Positions 23,801 through 35,841 of a stretch of 64,000 bases of DNA are shown here, piece by piece. The stretch covers positions 1 to 64,000 of the forward strand of contig JALRME010000024.1 of assembly GCA_026120035.1 (NCBI GenBank), written 5' to 3'. Both the position numbers and the translations under genes were made by a program. Source of the stretch: Coleophoma eucalyptorum (Eukaryota; Ascomycota; Leotiomycetes; Helotiales; Dermateaceae). Each line of letters opens with the position of its first letter. The first letter of the stretch is position 1. The notes under the pieces were generated by a model. The model was given only the letters and a program-made list of their open reading frames with translations, ran no database searches and was not told the origin of the DNA.

Positions 23801-24839
23801 TTAAGAGATATAGCTAGTATCAACCCAATCGGCGTAACTACTGCCAAGGACAGTAGAGATGGAAAGAGCGCTGCTGGCCTCGGTACCGAAGGAGGCAGTG
23901 CAGCAGTCGGTAGCTCCATCACCAGAGTTACCGTAGGTATCAAAAGTAACGTCTCCAGTGTTGGAGGTGGAGGTAGACCACACACTCCAGCCTGCGCTGT
24001 TAATGATATCGCTGAGCTCAGAGTTCTGGACCATAACGCGAGCATACTCGGTCCATGGGCGTCCAAGGTAGACAGTTCCGGAGGAAACGCTGGAACCGCT
24101 GGCGGCTGCGATGTTGACGTTGTTCAAGACGTACCAAGAATCACTGGAGGATGATGTACGGCCGCTTGCGGTGATGGATCCACCTCCGGCGGAAACACCA
24201 ATGTCAGAGGAATCAATCCAGGCCTCGGCGCTCTGGCCGAAGATGAAGTCAACAGCACCCTCAATGTAGCACTTTCCGTAGAATTGGGTACCAGTCTCTG
24301 CAAGGAGGGTGTCTTGGTATCCGTAAAGTCCAACACCATAGTAAGCTTGCTCGGAGTTGTATGCAGCAAGAGCAATGGCTTGGGAACCCTTGCCGTAGGT
24401 ATTCTTAATGTTGACATTGTAGAAGGAAGAGCTGGCAGACAAGTTGATGACAGTGCCGGTCTCCTCGTCGCTTGAAGCTCCACTGAGAAGACTGGAGCTG
24501 TGCTCGATGTTGACTACGTTGTTGGCGTAGTCGGAGGTGTCCGTGGTATAACCATAGACGGAAAGAGCACCGCTCAACTTTGGGATAGTGACTTGCTCTG
24601 AGTAGGTTCCAGAGTAGATGAAGATACTCTGGGCAGATGAAGAAGAAGTATCAAGTGCATCAACGGCATCTTGAATCTAGTAATAGATTAGCCGTGACAT
24701 CTTACAAGAATATGATTGATAGCCTTACGGTGGAGTAAGTGCCACTGCTTCCGACAGTGAGAGCACCGGATGGAGGAGTGGTTCTTGCAGTGGCCAGCAC
24801 GCTTCCAATAAGGGAAGCCAAGGTGATAAAGGAACGCAT
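23801..24839 (-). CDS. Secreted pectin methylesterase (CE8)
   Basis: Exons 24839-24729 and 24676-23801, joined in phase 0 (GTYST/IQDAVDAL), give 328 residues. The N-terminus MRSFITLASLIGSVLA is a signal peptide. Family motifs are in order: TYGKGSQAIAL, the GYQDTL motif with a catalytic Asp, YIEGAVDFIFG with the second catalytic Asp, and YLGRPWTEYARV with the substrate-binding Arg. The enzyme hydrolyses methyl esters of homogalacturonan, releasing methanol and making pectin a substrate for polygalacturonase. The nearest gene on the other side of its promoter is an endopolygalacturonase, transcribed in the opposite direction. The length is normal for single-domain fungal enzymes. A TATA-like catatatc lies about 115 bases upstream on the coding strand. 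Confidence 0.95.
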
Positions 24840-27732
24840 CTTGAGGGAAAAGAAGGATAGGAACAAAAAGAAGGACTGTGGTAGAGAGGCTGGTAAGTTC
24901 TCGAATAACCTAACAAAGTAAACGACGTCGATGGTGGGGGAGGTCTACAACAGATATATGCAGAGTAGAAATGAAGCTCCTGCCGTGCAAATTTTGGGGA
25001 GACCAAAAGTTACGTGGATTAACATGGTTTGGAGAGCCCGAGAAGCGTCAGCCGTACAAACCGTCGTACGGCACTTTACGTGGGGAGAAACAATTGATGG
25101 ATTTGCGCAGGGGATGCTGGACAGAATTGTTCCATCCATAGTGCATCCCGAGTGCTTGCGTAGCACGCCCGAAAGTAGGCGAAGTCCCATGTAGGCGGGA
25201 GGCTTTGTCTATCTGCCATTGTCCAATCTTGGCAGGTTCCAAGTACCATTTGCAATATGATCGTTCACCAAGATTGGTAGCTGACTTCCCCCTGAGCGGT
25301 CTGGTGAACTGCTCACCCGGTCTTTGGTTTTACTCTACGGCGCTGTACCTCCAGTTTCCACCTGTCACAAGAGGTTCTCATCTCGGTAGGGTCAAGTCAC
25401 GTTCCATCAATCGGCATTTTTGCATCGAGGCCCGTCTCCTCTTTCCAGCTTTTGCCACTCTCCCGTGAGCGTGTGGCTCAATTACCGAGGTGTTGCTGCG
25501 ACGAGAGGGAAAGGGGAACGACGACAAGCGGGATCGCTGTTTCGAACTTTCGGATGATGCGGTAGAATGTTCTGAGCGGTTTGAAACAGCCAAATTTGCC
25601 ATGAACGGTGCTGGGATGGCATTAAGCTTTTTTTTCTTATGTTGATGAGATGCAGCGAGTGCTGCTACCAATGAGGGAATGACAGCAGCTTTCTGCTTGG
25701 ACGTGAAGATGGGATGAATTTTAGCGATGGGGTTGTCCCTTTGGAGCGTCATGCTGAGTTGCACCCTGGCGGCTTGCCGCCATTGATGCCAAGAGCAGTT
25801 TCAGCGTCGGGTTCGTTCATCCCAATCAAGCAGATAAAAGCAATATGGAAATGCTTATGCTTACCACAAGCAACGTTTTTAAAAGCTTCACGTACATTAG
25901 CGGCTCAGCCCTTTCTACAATAGTATGCCGCTTTCTCCCAAGGCACCTGTTCGTGGAAAGTCGACGATAATAATAACGATCATCATGAGAACTGCAGGTG
26001 AACCCTGTTCCATCACACCCATTTCTAGACGGCGACCTGCATTGCTGAGGTCGCGATCGAGCGAGTATACAAAATATCACCTTGGTGGACGGATGAAACC
26101 CTGTTCTAGCCGGGCTTAATCGCCCATTCCCGTTCTCGTGACTTGATAAACTTATGGGGCGGAAACGATTGAGGCGAAAGAGCGGCGGTGTTGGTTCATC
26201 TTCACCGTGTTTGTTCCATTGTAAGTGGAGTTTTGTAGTACGGCTCAAGATATGATCAGATCGAGCTCTGACGCCTGCAGCTCTCCATGCAATATGTTAG
26301 GCTGGGCAGACGGGGGTAAGTGCCGTTAGGTAAGGTGACTGCCATATTGAGATAATATGGAATGGTCCCATTTTGTGAAATTGGAGGAGAGAAAAGGATG
26401 GTTGTTTCAACCAGAATTGTTCCGCAGTACGACAAGGGAGGGAGTCTAGCCGTCGGATAGAAAAGCTTGCGTGGAGCCAAGACAAGCCACATACACATCG
26501 CACGCTCGGAAATAAGCGACACATGGAGGCAGGGAGTTAGGGGGGGCGGCACGACCATACGGGTCAAATTTTCAAGCTGGACCACAGGTGGACGGTGGAA
26601 GATGAACGGTGGGCGGATCTTGCCATCGGAGGTAGAAGGGGCACCGAGCCATGCATTACTGTGAGTAGTGGAAGTTGCGGATGGGAAAGGAAGCGGAAGT
26701 GAAGGGACGAAAAGGTAAGGTAGGCCAGGAAAGGTCGGAAGAAAGACGAAGTTAAGCGACGGTTAATATGCCGAGCGGACTCCTCTGGGTTATTTTCGTA
26801 TGGCGTAGGTAGTGTATGTGGTGGTGTGTGCAGTGCAAGTAGTACCACATGGAGAATTGTGTTCATGCACCAAGCCGGGATCCAAGACTACAGTTAGAGA
26901 CGTGCGCTGTGCGGTGGAGCGAGGGCTGCTGCGTCCCACCAATCAGGCGCTATCCTGGGCGGCCATGTACCCCACAGAATGGCTGAAACGGCTTTGACAG
27001 AAACACGGTCGTTAATCTATCTCGAAAACGGGGCCGTCTTGGGTAAACACTACGTCCATCATTTCCCCAACGAGGCTTAGAAAACCTGACCTGTGCTTAT
27101 CCTTCCCCTTCCTGTATGACGACGCTTAATATCGCCGCCTTCCCTTATTTCCTGATGACAGGAGAACCTGCCATTGAATCTCCACCCGTTATCAACCCCA
27201 TCTGATGCAACCGTCCAATGGAGAGGTTCCATTGTGCGGGACTGCCATCCTCTCTCCTTCCCACGCCATGTTTTTTCTCATACCATCTTGCTTTCTTCTT
27301 CTTCACATCTCTCACCGCATTGGCTGCGTGTTTCGTTTCACAACCGAGCATGGCTCCTAGAGCCTCAGGACTTGCCGCCCCGTGCGGTCCTGCTCACCAA
27401 GTGTTCGATGCCTTGCCCCAGAAAAAGCATGGCTTGGCACTATCGGCGGTCAATTATCGGACATGAATTCCATCAGATTTGTGAGTCGAGTCGAGATGGG
27501 CAAAGGAGACAAGCATCACCAAGCAAGATACGCTCCCGACGAGCTGGCCCTGTAGCCTCCTGTGCCATCTTGGCAACATTGCTTGGTATATAAAACCCAA
27601 GCTCTTCCGCAAGTATCACTTCTCTTTATTCCTCATCGGCTCAGCAGGTTCTTACAGTCATTTTCGTACTTTACCAACTCATTCAGTCTTTTTCATACCA
27701 CATTCATTCTTTTCTGTCTTTCACCTTTCAAA
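24840..27732. other. Long divergent promoter region between two pectinase genes
   Basis: About 2.9 kb separates the starts of pectin methylesterase (left, minus) and polygalacturonase (right, plus). It contains several short G/C-rich stretches that could be carbon-catabolite repressor sites, but I did not establish a specific pattern. Reading frames within it, including two minus-strand ones near 25380-26250, show no recognisable protein character. Confidence 0.5.
27587..27594 (+). promoter_or_regulatory. TATA box of polygalacturonase gene
   Basis: The sequence tatataaa lies 139 bases upstream of the polygalacturonase ATG, followed by a pyrimidine-rich leader (27610-27725) typical of strongly expressed fungal genes. 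The placement suits a start site near 27620-27640, though that is inference. Confidence 0.65.
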
Positions 27733-28930
27733 ATGGTTCACTTTACCAAGTCGCTGGGGCTTGCCCTCAGCTCTGCCGCAGTCCTCGTGTCTGCCATTCC
27801 AGCTCCTGCACCAACTGCCGCCCCAAACCTCAAGGACGCCCGCACTCTTCACAAGCGTGACTCCTGTACCTTCACTGGTTCTGATGCCGATGCCGTCAGC
27901 GCTTCCGCTGGGGACTGTGCTACCGTTGTCATCAGCGCCATGACCGTTCCATCCGGAACCACCCTTAACATGAAGTCTCTTTCCGATGGAACCAGTGTAA
28001 GTAGAACCACTTGACAAATACATATCATGCCGCTGATCATTTCGTCAGGTCATCTTTGAGGGCACTACCACTTGGGAGTACGAGGAGTGGTCTGGTCCTC
28101 TTCTCTACATCGGAGGAACCGATATCACCGTTACTGGTGCTAGCGGCAACGTCCTTGATGGAAACGGAGCCAAGTGGTGGGACGGAGAGGGATCCAACGG
28201 TGGTGTTACCAAGCCAAAGTTCTTCTACGCCCACAGCTTGAAGGGTTCTTCCTCCATCACTGGATTGAACATCCAAAACACCCCAGTCCAAGCCATCTCT
28301 GTCAACTCTTGCGAGGGTTTGACTATTGACTCTGTCACCATTGATAACTCTGCTGGAGATGTTACCGATGGAGGACACAACACTGACTGTTACGATGTTG
28401 GATCTTCCTCTGACGTCACCATCACCAACGCCGTCTGCAAGAACCAAGACGACTGCCTTGCCATCAACTCTGGAACCAGCATCTCTTTCACCGGTGGTAC
28501 CTGCTCTGGTGGACACGGTCTCTCCATCGGATCCGTTGGAGGCCGTGACGACAACACTGTTGAGACCATCACCATCTCTGACTGCACTGTCAGCGACTCT
28601 GCCAACGGTGTCCGCATCAAGACTGTTTCCGATGCCACTGGAACCGTCAAGGGCGTTACTTACAAGGACATTACTCTCTCTGAAATCACTAGCTACGGTA
28701 TTGTCATCGAGCAAGATTACGAGAACGGTTCCCCAACCGGTACCCCAACTGACGGTGTCCCCATCACTGATCTCACCATCGACACTGTTACTGGTACCGT
28801 TGCTAGCGGTGGTGTCAACGTCTACATTCTCTGCGCCAGCTGCTCCGACTGGACCTGGTCTGGAGTCAGCATCACCGGTGGAGACGATTCCTCTGACTGC
28901 GAGGGTGTCCCAACTGGCGCCTCTTGCTAA
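27733..28930 (+). CDS. Endopolygalacturonase (GH28)
   Basis: Exons 27733-27996 and 28049-28930 give 381 residues. The start [21 protein letters not shown] is a signal peptide, and LHKRDSCTF looks like a KR dibasic propeptide cleavage site before the mature enzyme. The GH28 signatures are all present: [19 protein letters not shown] and RIKT, which hold the three catalytic Asp residues, the His and the substrate-binding Arg/Lys. It cleaves alpha-1,4 bonds of de-esterified homogalacturonan outside the cell. Codon use is strongly biased to C-ending codons (ACC, ATC, GTC), a sign of high expression compared with neighbours. The gene has a good TATA box and a long pyrimidine-rich leader. Confidence 0.96.
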
Positions 28931-30321
28931 ATCTCTTAAGCATGTTAACTCTTCAGAGATAACTGCAACCTTTTTTTGGGAGACCAAGAAAGACAGATCC
29001 TGTACAGCTCTATTGCATAGAGTGTGCACTGCTGACGATCCTCTCTCGCTTTGAAGAGAGGCTCTAAGCAATCCAGGACGAAAGTCCTGCTTCGATTCGT
29101 AGCTACATATTTCAAAATGAAACATTTCTGAATGATTTAAATTCTACTTCCCTCGCTAGAGTGACTTTGATCTTGCATGGTGACTAACTAGAGCCTTAAT
29201 CACAATACCTAGCGAAGTTCTTCGTCTATACAGGACTAATCCATTGTAGTATCCCGAACAAGGGGAAAGAGTACCTTATTACTCACTGGCCCTACTAAGG
29301 CGCAAGATATCTGGTGCATTACCTAAAGTGGAGAAATTTATCTCATGATGCGCTTGCGCCACATTGATTACAGAAATATTTGTCAGAATCTTAGCCCAGA
29401 ACATGCTGTACAACAAATAAAAGTCCACAGAGTCCCCGAAATAGCATTACTTATGTCTGTACTTGACAAAAGACCGAAGCTGTACAGATTCTGGACACAA
29501 CCAGCGGGCCACCTTGCAACTTGCCCCTAATCCCAACGTTGCAGTTCATGTCGAGGAAAGTGTCAAAGACTATAGAGATGGAGACATAACTGAATGAATC
29601 GGCGCCCTCTATAAGGTAGTGAGCAGGGATACTAAGCCGGGTGAGCAATTGCATCAAAGTGCAAGAGCAACTGCATATTAATTGTGGCCCAATGAATGCT
29701 TATAGGAGACCGACACAAGTGGGAAGTGACTAGAAACACTTGATAAGCACAAACAACAAGAGTTCACAGAGCATTGCACTGCACGTAGTTTTGTCCCTGC
29801 TAATCTAGTAATATTGGCGAAGTTGTGAAAGGTTGAATGAACTTTGCACTTTTTGCAGCGTTCTCGTATGTAGAGTCGTCGATGTTCGAGTGGAAAAAGA
29901 AAGGCGAAGAACATGGGGATTGGACGGATCCAATTGCTGGTCAAGCCATTCCACCTTCTGCTTGCACACCACTACATGGAGCAATTACCAACCAAAATCG
30001 TCATCTCCTTTCGATTTGATACACGGAGTTTGTCAAGGCTTCACTCTGGTCTGGGTTATGACACTTCGCTTTTGCCATTATCAGCTTTGTTGCGCTATGC
30101 ATGCTGTGTTGTGGAATTTCTCCAGTCATTGGATATCGCTTTACGCCGCCTAACCCAGAACCTAGCCATTAATTCCCCAAGTTTGAAGCGTGGTTTCTAA
30201 TTCCCGTACAGGGCAGAAGAAGAGCATGATAAATACTCCATATCAATGTCTCGCACCACTTCGTAATCAGACCCTCAGATCTGCGGGCTCAAAACCAGCT
30301 CGTCCAGAAAAGAGTACGGGT
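28931..30321. other. Intergenic, no gene seen
   Basis: Region between the 3' ends of polygalacturonase and Ypi1. It has an AT-rich 3' UTR portion up to about 29150 and several short frames without protein character. No RNA gene or repeat was recognised. Confidence 0.55.
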
Positions 30322-30945
30322 TCATCTCTTCTGGGAAGATCCACCATCACTCCCTTTAGGCTTTGGGACCTTCTCATAAGCATTTGGACTTCTCTTTCTT
30401 TCTGTTCCTTTTCCCTTCCGGTGATCGTGATCATGATCGTGTCCATGGCCACATGGTTTCTTCCCACCGTCTCGACTAGGCCTAGCAGCTCCGTCATCAT
30501 CACTACTACTGTCATCGTCTGAGCTTGAGCTCTCGTCGCTTGATTCGTCGATTCCTTTTGGTGCATGGTAGATACAACATACTAGACAAGCGCGAAATGG
30601 ATCAGTTACTGTAAAGGATCGCAGGGGCACCTTCAAGAGAATCCTCAAAACAAATGGGAAGTAAAACAGGAAACAGAACAAACCTTTACTCCTCTTCCTT
30701 CCCATCCCTTCATTATCGACCACATCCTCAGCCCACTTAATCCTCCTCCGTGTCGCACCCTCTGCACCCGTATCATCGATCTCTTCTCCTTCTGCCGTCG
30801 GTGCTCCTCTCAGGTGAAGGATAGGCTGTGTAGAAGCGCGTGGAGTAGAATTATTCGTCTGAGTTTGCGTCTGTGTCTGGCTGCCAGTGTTGGTGGAGGG
30901 TCGGAGGTGGAGGACTGGTGATTGTGTCGTGTGAGGGGCCGCCAT
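30322..30945 (-). CDS. Type 1 phosphatase regulator Ypi1 (inhibitor-3 family)
   Basis: Exons 30945-30684 and 30581-30322 give 173 residues. The conserved core [30 protein letters not shown] spans the junction and includes the KIKW-like PP1-docking motif (RIKW) and the CCIYH segment of inhibitor-3 proteins. The N-terminal 60 residues are Thr/Gln-rich and disordered. After the core comes an acidic Ser/Asp stretch and a His-rich patch ([11 protein letters not shown]), then a basic tail. Family members bind the PP1 catalytic subunit in the nucleus and regulate glycogen, mitosis and ion homeostasis. The 102-base intron is a multiple of three and lacks an in-frame stop, so an unspliced message would encode a 207-residue form with 34 hydrophobic residues inserted in the core. 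Confidence 0.9.
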   Translation of the reverse strand: [207 protein letters not shown]

Positions 30946-31652
30946 CTTGCTTGGTGCCCGAGAAGGTCTTGCTTGAGAACTATTCTTAGTTTCTCCTCCT
31001 ATCTACTGAAACCTCGTAGCTGCGCGAGGAGAAGATGTCTCTCGAAGGGTGTACGGCGAATAGAGGCAAGCTCGTCAGGTCAACGAATATTTCAAGCTTT
31101 GCTTGTGAAAAACGTTGTCAGTATACTCCTCCTTCAGCAGACTCTCAGATGGATCTTTGCGTGAAGAATACCCGTGGGTAATCGCTTTAGGAGCAGGAAG
31201 TGTCGGCGTGTCTATTTTGTTTGTTTTGTTTACGTTGTATTGTGGAGTGAGTCTGGTTGTAAAATGTTGCCCCACGTTTACTTCATACAGTACTAGTCCC
31301 CTGATTTCGAAGCCAGCCGCATACGCCCCGCTTGTCCTCGGTTGGCATATGGACTTACAGGGATGTAATCAGTGAAGTGAAAGTAACAGTTTTCATATTG
31401 TATCAATTCTATAGGGAACAGAGTTCGCCAAAGGAATAAGTTATCACAGATTATAATTTTTTAAGTGGTTTTAAAAGTAAGATACATTGCACAATGATGG
31501 CACTTTTCAATTGCTACTGACGCTCCTGAATCCCAGACCAGGTGGTCTCGCATTCAGGTTCTACATCATCTGAGATCATGATCATAAGCTGTAGATTCTA
31601 GTTCATAATAGCTTTACAATATATACAATACACCCTTCTTAAATGTTCCAAT
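30946..31652. other. Intergenic, no gene seen
   Basis: Spacer between the Ypi1 start and the acyl-CoA oxidase stop, both on the minus strand. AT-rich from 31380 to 31650. No supported gene. Confidence 0.55.
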
Positions 31653-33849
31653 TTATAGCTTAGCCTTGAACTTAGCAGTTTCATCATTCTTAACCAAGAT
31701 ATCACTATCTGGGTAAGGATCGATAGTCAAACCATTGAGCGGGTTTAATTGACTAGCACGATAGAACATGTCTTCGTATACCTTGCCATCTTTGCGGCCC
31801 AGACTGCTGTCGAGTTGCCAATCAGGGAATTGCCATGCATCGACTAACCTCAATGCGTGGGGTCGGATTTCTTCAAGAAGCTTCATGACACTCTTTGTGC
31901 GTGCAAGCTGGATTTGACGTACGGTAACGGCCGCAGAGCTGTAAAACTCAGATGCTTCCTTCTCAAGTGTGTTAAGTGCGTAGAGGCGGAAGAGCTTGTG
32001 AAGAACGGAGACGGTCTCGGGGTCTAGGGTATATCGAAGAGACTCGTCCTGTAGAGCTTCATAAAAGTTCTTGACAACAAGATATTGGGAGTGAGCAGTG
32101 CTTAGACGCCAGAAGTCGACAAGTAATGAGTTCCATGATTCCTTCTCAAGATCTCTGTGCTTGAGGGCCTCGAATGTGAGAAATGATGTCCGCCAAGCGA
32201 AGGCGGCCACAAGATCACTATCTGAGCCTAGTACATCATGAGCAGCACCCATGTCTTGCTTCTTCAAGAAGGTGGTAAATATCCTCGTGGTATCATTGCT
32301 TGGGGCATCGCCTTTCAGAACGGAACGTGCTGATTTGAGAAGCTGTCCAGTGGTTAGAAGGGCTCTCCGCTGCAGGGGGTTTCAATGCTTACGTATCTTG
32401 CTACTTGTTGGGTCAACATGTAGTTGTCACCCTCCCAAGTAGTGGTTGGTAAATAATCCGCATACCAAGAACCAATCCCACCGAATTGACTATATCCGTG
32501 ACCTCCACAAGCTCGTCGACAGACTTCCAAACCTTCAGCAGCTGTTGTACTGCCTAGAGCCTTCAGGCCGCAAGACGTAGCGTGCAGGTCAGCAAGAAGA
32601 TCACTGCCAGAATGTGTTTCTTCTGGCCCGGCACCTCTGTTTGCATCTGCCTTTCCTTCAGCTACCTTCTGCATATTTTTCTGATTTTCTTGATAAAGTT
32701 CCATCATAGCCTTGCCAGTGAAATGAAGGGCAAAGCAGGACGCAAGAAGTGGAAGCAGTCGGAACTGGACCATTGTATAATTGAGAACCTGATTCTCGCT
32801 TCCCGAGCTGTCTGTAGAATCTCGGTCTTGGAATTGTCTACGAACAGCGGCATAACGAGTAGCAATCGTCACACCACGAGCCAAGACACCTCCAGACTGG
32901 AGAACAATTGTTGATCGAACCCAGGTGAGAGTTCCATAAATTAGAGATGGCGATGATGGTTTAAGGTACTTGCCTGTCTCAGGATCCACGCTCGAGAATT
33001 TAGCCAGCATGTTTATGTGTGGGATCTTGACCTTGTTAAGTAACAAGAATCCGTTATCCATGGTGTTGTACCCAAATTTTGGGCCAATATCACCCACGTA
33101 TACTCCATCTAATGGTTGGTGTGTTTTCATGTCTCGAATCTGGCAAACGAATGGATGTGGTCCATAAGAACGGCCTTTGATGATCAATTGTGCCATCACC
33201 ACAGCGTGGGTTGCTGTTCTACCCAAGGACCCAATCCACCATTTCGAGGCAGTGAGATGTGGAGAGTGAAGGGTGAACGTCTTATCTTCCGCATTCCAGG
33301 TGCAAGTTGTTTCGAGTCCACGCACATTAGAACCGTGCCCTAGTTCAGTCTGCGCATAGCATCCAATGATTTTGTAATTTTCAGCAGGCTCCAAGAAGAG
33401 TTTATGCTGCTCGGGGGTCCCTTGGCCTTGTAGAGTAGTCTTTGACAATCAGCGAATATCACATCACCGGGAAAAGATATAAATACCAAGAACATAGAAG
33501 CATGCAATCCATATGGCCCTGGCTCACTGATGAGAGAGTCTGCCACCATGTAATCATCTCTGCTCCAGTTGTGCTTGACTTGCAACTGTCTCATTCGCTT
33601 GGCTCTGGCTAGGGCGGTCTTGAACTTGTCGACTCTGCCATCGAAATAATTGTTGGACTTGTCGAAGACCTTCTCAGCCATAAGGATGTTGAGAATGCGT
33701 TCCTTTCGCTCGAGCTCTCCCTTGGTGAAGAGAAACTCTGATAACTTCTCAACATTGATCTTGGATTTAGCTCTCTCGGCTTTGAGCAAGTCAGAGCCCT
33801 GAGGGCCGCTTGGCTTCAGGTCCTTGACCCATTGCGGTGGAGGAGCCAT
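31653..33849 (-). CDS. Peroxisomal acyl-CoA oxidase
   Basis: Exons 33849-33487, 33439-32393 and 32342-31653, all in phase 0, give 699 residues, the usual length. The N-terminal helical domain is followed by the FAD/substrate domain (CYAQTELGHGSNVRGLETT, TASKWWIGSLGRTATHAVVMAQL). The signature CGGHGYSQFGGIGSWYADYL and TTTWEGDNYMLTQQVARY carry the cofactor-binding and catalytic region. The protein ends in AKL, a type 1 peroxisomal targeting signal. It oxidises acyl-CoA to trans-2-enoyl-CoA, producing hydrogen peroxide, as the first step of peroxisomal beta-oxidation. A dienoyl-CoA isomerase for the same pathway lies at 56 kb but is not linked in an obvious cluster. Confidence 0.95.
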
Positions 33850-35003
33850 GATAAATTATTGATGAAAAGGACTGAGCTATGAAAATGGTAAAGATGATGG
33901 TGGAAAGATGCCTACGATTATCTATACCTCTCCAAGGTCTCTAGTCGGCCCTCGGTCAATGCCCAGAAGTATCGCAGGCCGATCCACAGCGTCATCGGAT
34001 CCCTTATGTGATTGGGCCTGTGGAGTCGAGCCGAGGTACAAAGTTCAACCGCCTTCGCTGTTTCCAGCACGGCAAACACCTTCAGCTGTGTATGATGAGC
34101 ATATCTAATCACTTGTACAATTTCAGCAACCATTTTGTGTACATCTCACTTGTGTAGCCTTGCGACCACGTGAGGCTGGTACTTGCCGGATCGACCAACA
34201 CCTAGCCACTGACAGCGCTGCCCAGGGGTACAATATTCAGCCGCGACAATGCCTCATGCTCGCATGTGAAAATGCCAGCCCGACGCATCTCTCCCTCACA
34301 AGCTCAATCAGAAGGAGATGGCTCGCACTATGAACTATGTCTGACATGGCACATGATCCATCACTGCGCAGGATTCACTTCTCGCGATGCAAAGGCGGTG
34401 TGTATGACCATATCGACGAGCGTCGTAAGGGCCCAAGGCATTCGTCATTGGAAGTGCTTGCTTAGTAGTCAGAAACTCATGAAAAGACTCAAGGGGCCAC
34501 ACATGAAGGGTGGCCAAAGGCTTTGCGTCGGTTATGCCGCATCTTTTGTCACGGGGATTCCTGGCTGCATCAAGCTGGGCCGAACTCACTCGTCCAAGCC
34601 TGCTACATGAGATTGTTTCAGTGATTCATCTCGTCTCTTGCATGAAAGTATGCATCCCAGCGTTGCGCTGATCCCTAGCTGCAGAGTCCTCAAGACTTAA
34701 GATGCTCTCTCTTTCCTTTTCGTGCCTTCTCTTTTGGCGTATGCTGTGATTGAGCTTTCGAGTATCGTACGAATTCCAGCATTGCTCTTTCTTCGTTGCC
34801 GTTAACCGACATGATTTTCAAAATGAATCTATCATTGCCGTCAACTCTCCTCAAGTCTTTTGCCAATTTCTACAATTATATCCTCCGCTTCATGCACCGC
34901 ATTCTTATCCGCACCCTCCACTTCCTATACCGGCTTAGCCAAGCTCTTCTGGCTTTTATGCTAGTCTATCAAACCTTTCGACTTCTGCTTTACATTCCAG
35001 TTC
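33850..35003. other. Divergent spacer with one overlapping leader frame
   Basis: Divergent promoter region between acyl-CoA oxidase and the Cys-rich membrane protein. From 34811 an ATG frame of 94 codons (start MIFKMNLSLPS) with hydrophobic, Arg-rich composition runs to 35092 and overlaps the downstream gene's start in another frame. I do not call it a gene, but it could act as an overlapping upstream frame. Confidence 0.4.
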
Positions 35004-35841
35004 ATGGCAGCGCAAGACTCGGAAATAGCGCATCCTCCTCCAACAATAGAAGGCAAGCCTATACTGGCGAGTACTCGCATGTCAACCTCTGAGAAATATA
35101 TTGTCCGTAATCGGCTATGGCTTACGGCTTTGGCTGTTGTCTCCTTAGCGGGCATGCTTGTTGGCATTATCTTTGCCGTCCATGACCACTATCATAATTT
35201 TGGAGGTCAGGGTTGGCTCAAAGCACGAAATACAAAACAAGAAGAGGATGACGCCAGGTTATACTTGCCCCTCCAACAAATGGAGGTTCGGCCTGCGGGT
35301 ATGCAACGGAGCCCTTGGTATGGATGGCTGAAGCGAATACCAATAAGCCTGCCTTTCTATCCGCGTGGTGATCAACAAGTAAATTGTGTGGCACATAATC
35401 AGCCTGTAGGTATTATCCCGTTGTTGTGCGCAACTTTGAAGCTAATCCCGCCAGAACATTTGCTGCCCCATAGGATTGGTCTGCCAATCAATACCCTTGA
35501 CACCCTCGCGAGTATACTGCTGTAATGCAACAGACAATTCAAATTGGCAAATTTCCAAATATTTGCCAATGTGTATAGGCCGGACGTTTGAGTGTCCAGT
35601 GGAGGTTGAGAGAGACTGTTGCAGTCTTGGGACTGCATACTTTCCGAATGGGTGGACTAAGGCAGAAACTAAGGGACCTTCAAGTGTCTCGACTGCCCAG
35701 GCTCTAGCAAGGACTACACCAAAGGGAGGAGAGGTGGCACACAATAAGGGATCGAAAAGCTCTCTGATTCTTGGGCCATGTACGCCGTGGGTTTGCGGAT
35801 GGGGATTGCTTTTGTTGGTGGCCTTCATGACAAGACTATGA
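35004..35841 (+). CDS. Cys-rich type II membrane protein, fungal, function unknown
   Basis: I join exons 35004-35405 and 35455-35841 over a 49-base GT-AG intron in phase 0 to give 262 residues. A short cytoplasmic part (MAAQDSEIAHPPPTIEG) is followed by one membrane helix (LTALAVVSLAGMLVGIIFAV). The outer part contains QVNCVAHNQP, then across the junction NICCPIGLVCQS, RVYCCNATDNSNW, MCIGRTFECP and ERDCCSLGTAYF. The CCPxGxxC pattern is shared with many fungal Cys-rich secreted proteins. A second hydrophobic stretch (WVCGWGLLLLVAF) ends the protein. I know no defined function. The call depends on the inferred intron, because the two exons lie in different frames; the reappearance of the Cys pattern right after the acceptor supports it. 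Confidence 0.65.

Noticed and set aside
25378..26248. Two minus-strand frames of 128 and 140 codons in the pectinase spacer
   Set aside because: No recognisable family, composition close to random, no splice pair that joins them sensibly, and they lie in a probable promoter region.
28037..29125. Long 362-codon open frame antisense to polygalacturonase
   Set aside because: It is the mirror of a strongly codon-biased gene. C-ending codons on the sense strand remove stops from this antisense frame, so openness is a by-product.
34266..34610. Plus-strand 114-codon frame between acyl-CoA oxidase and the Cys-rich protein
   Set aside because: No signal, domain or splice evidence; composition like random sequence.
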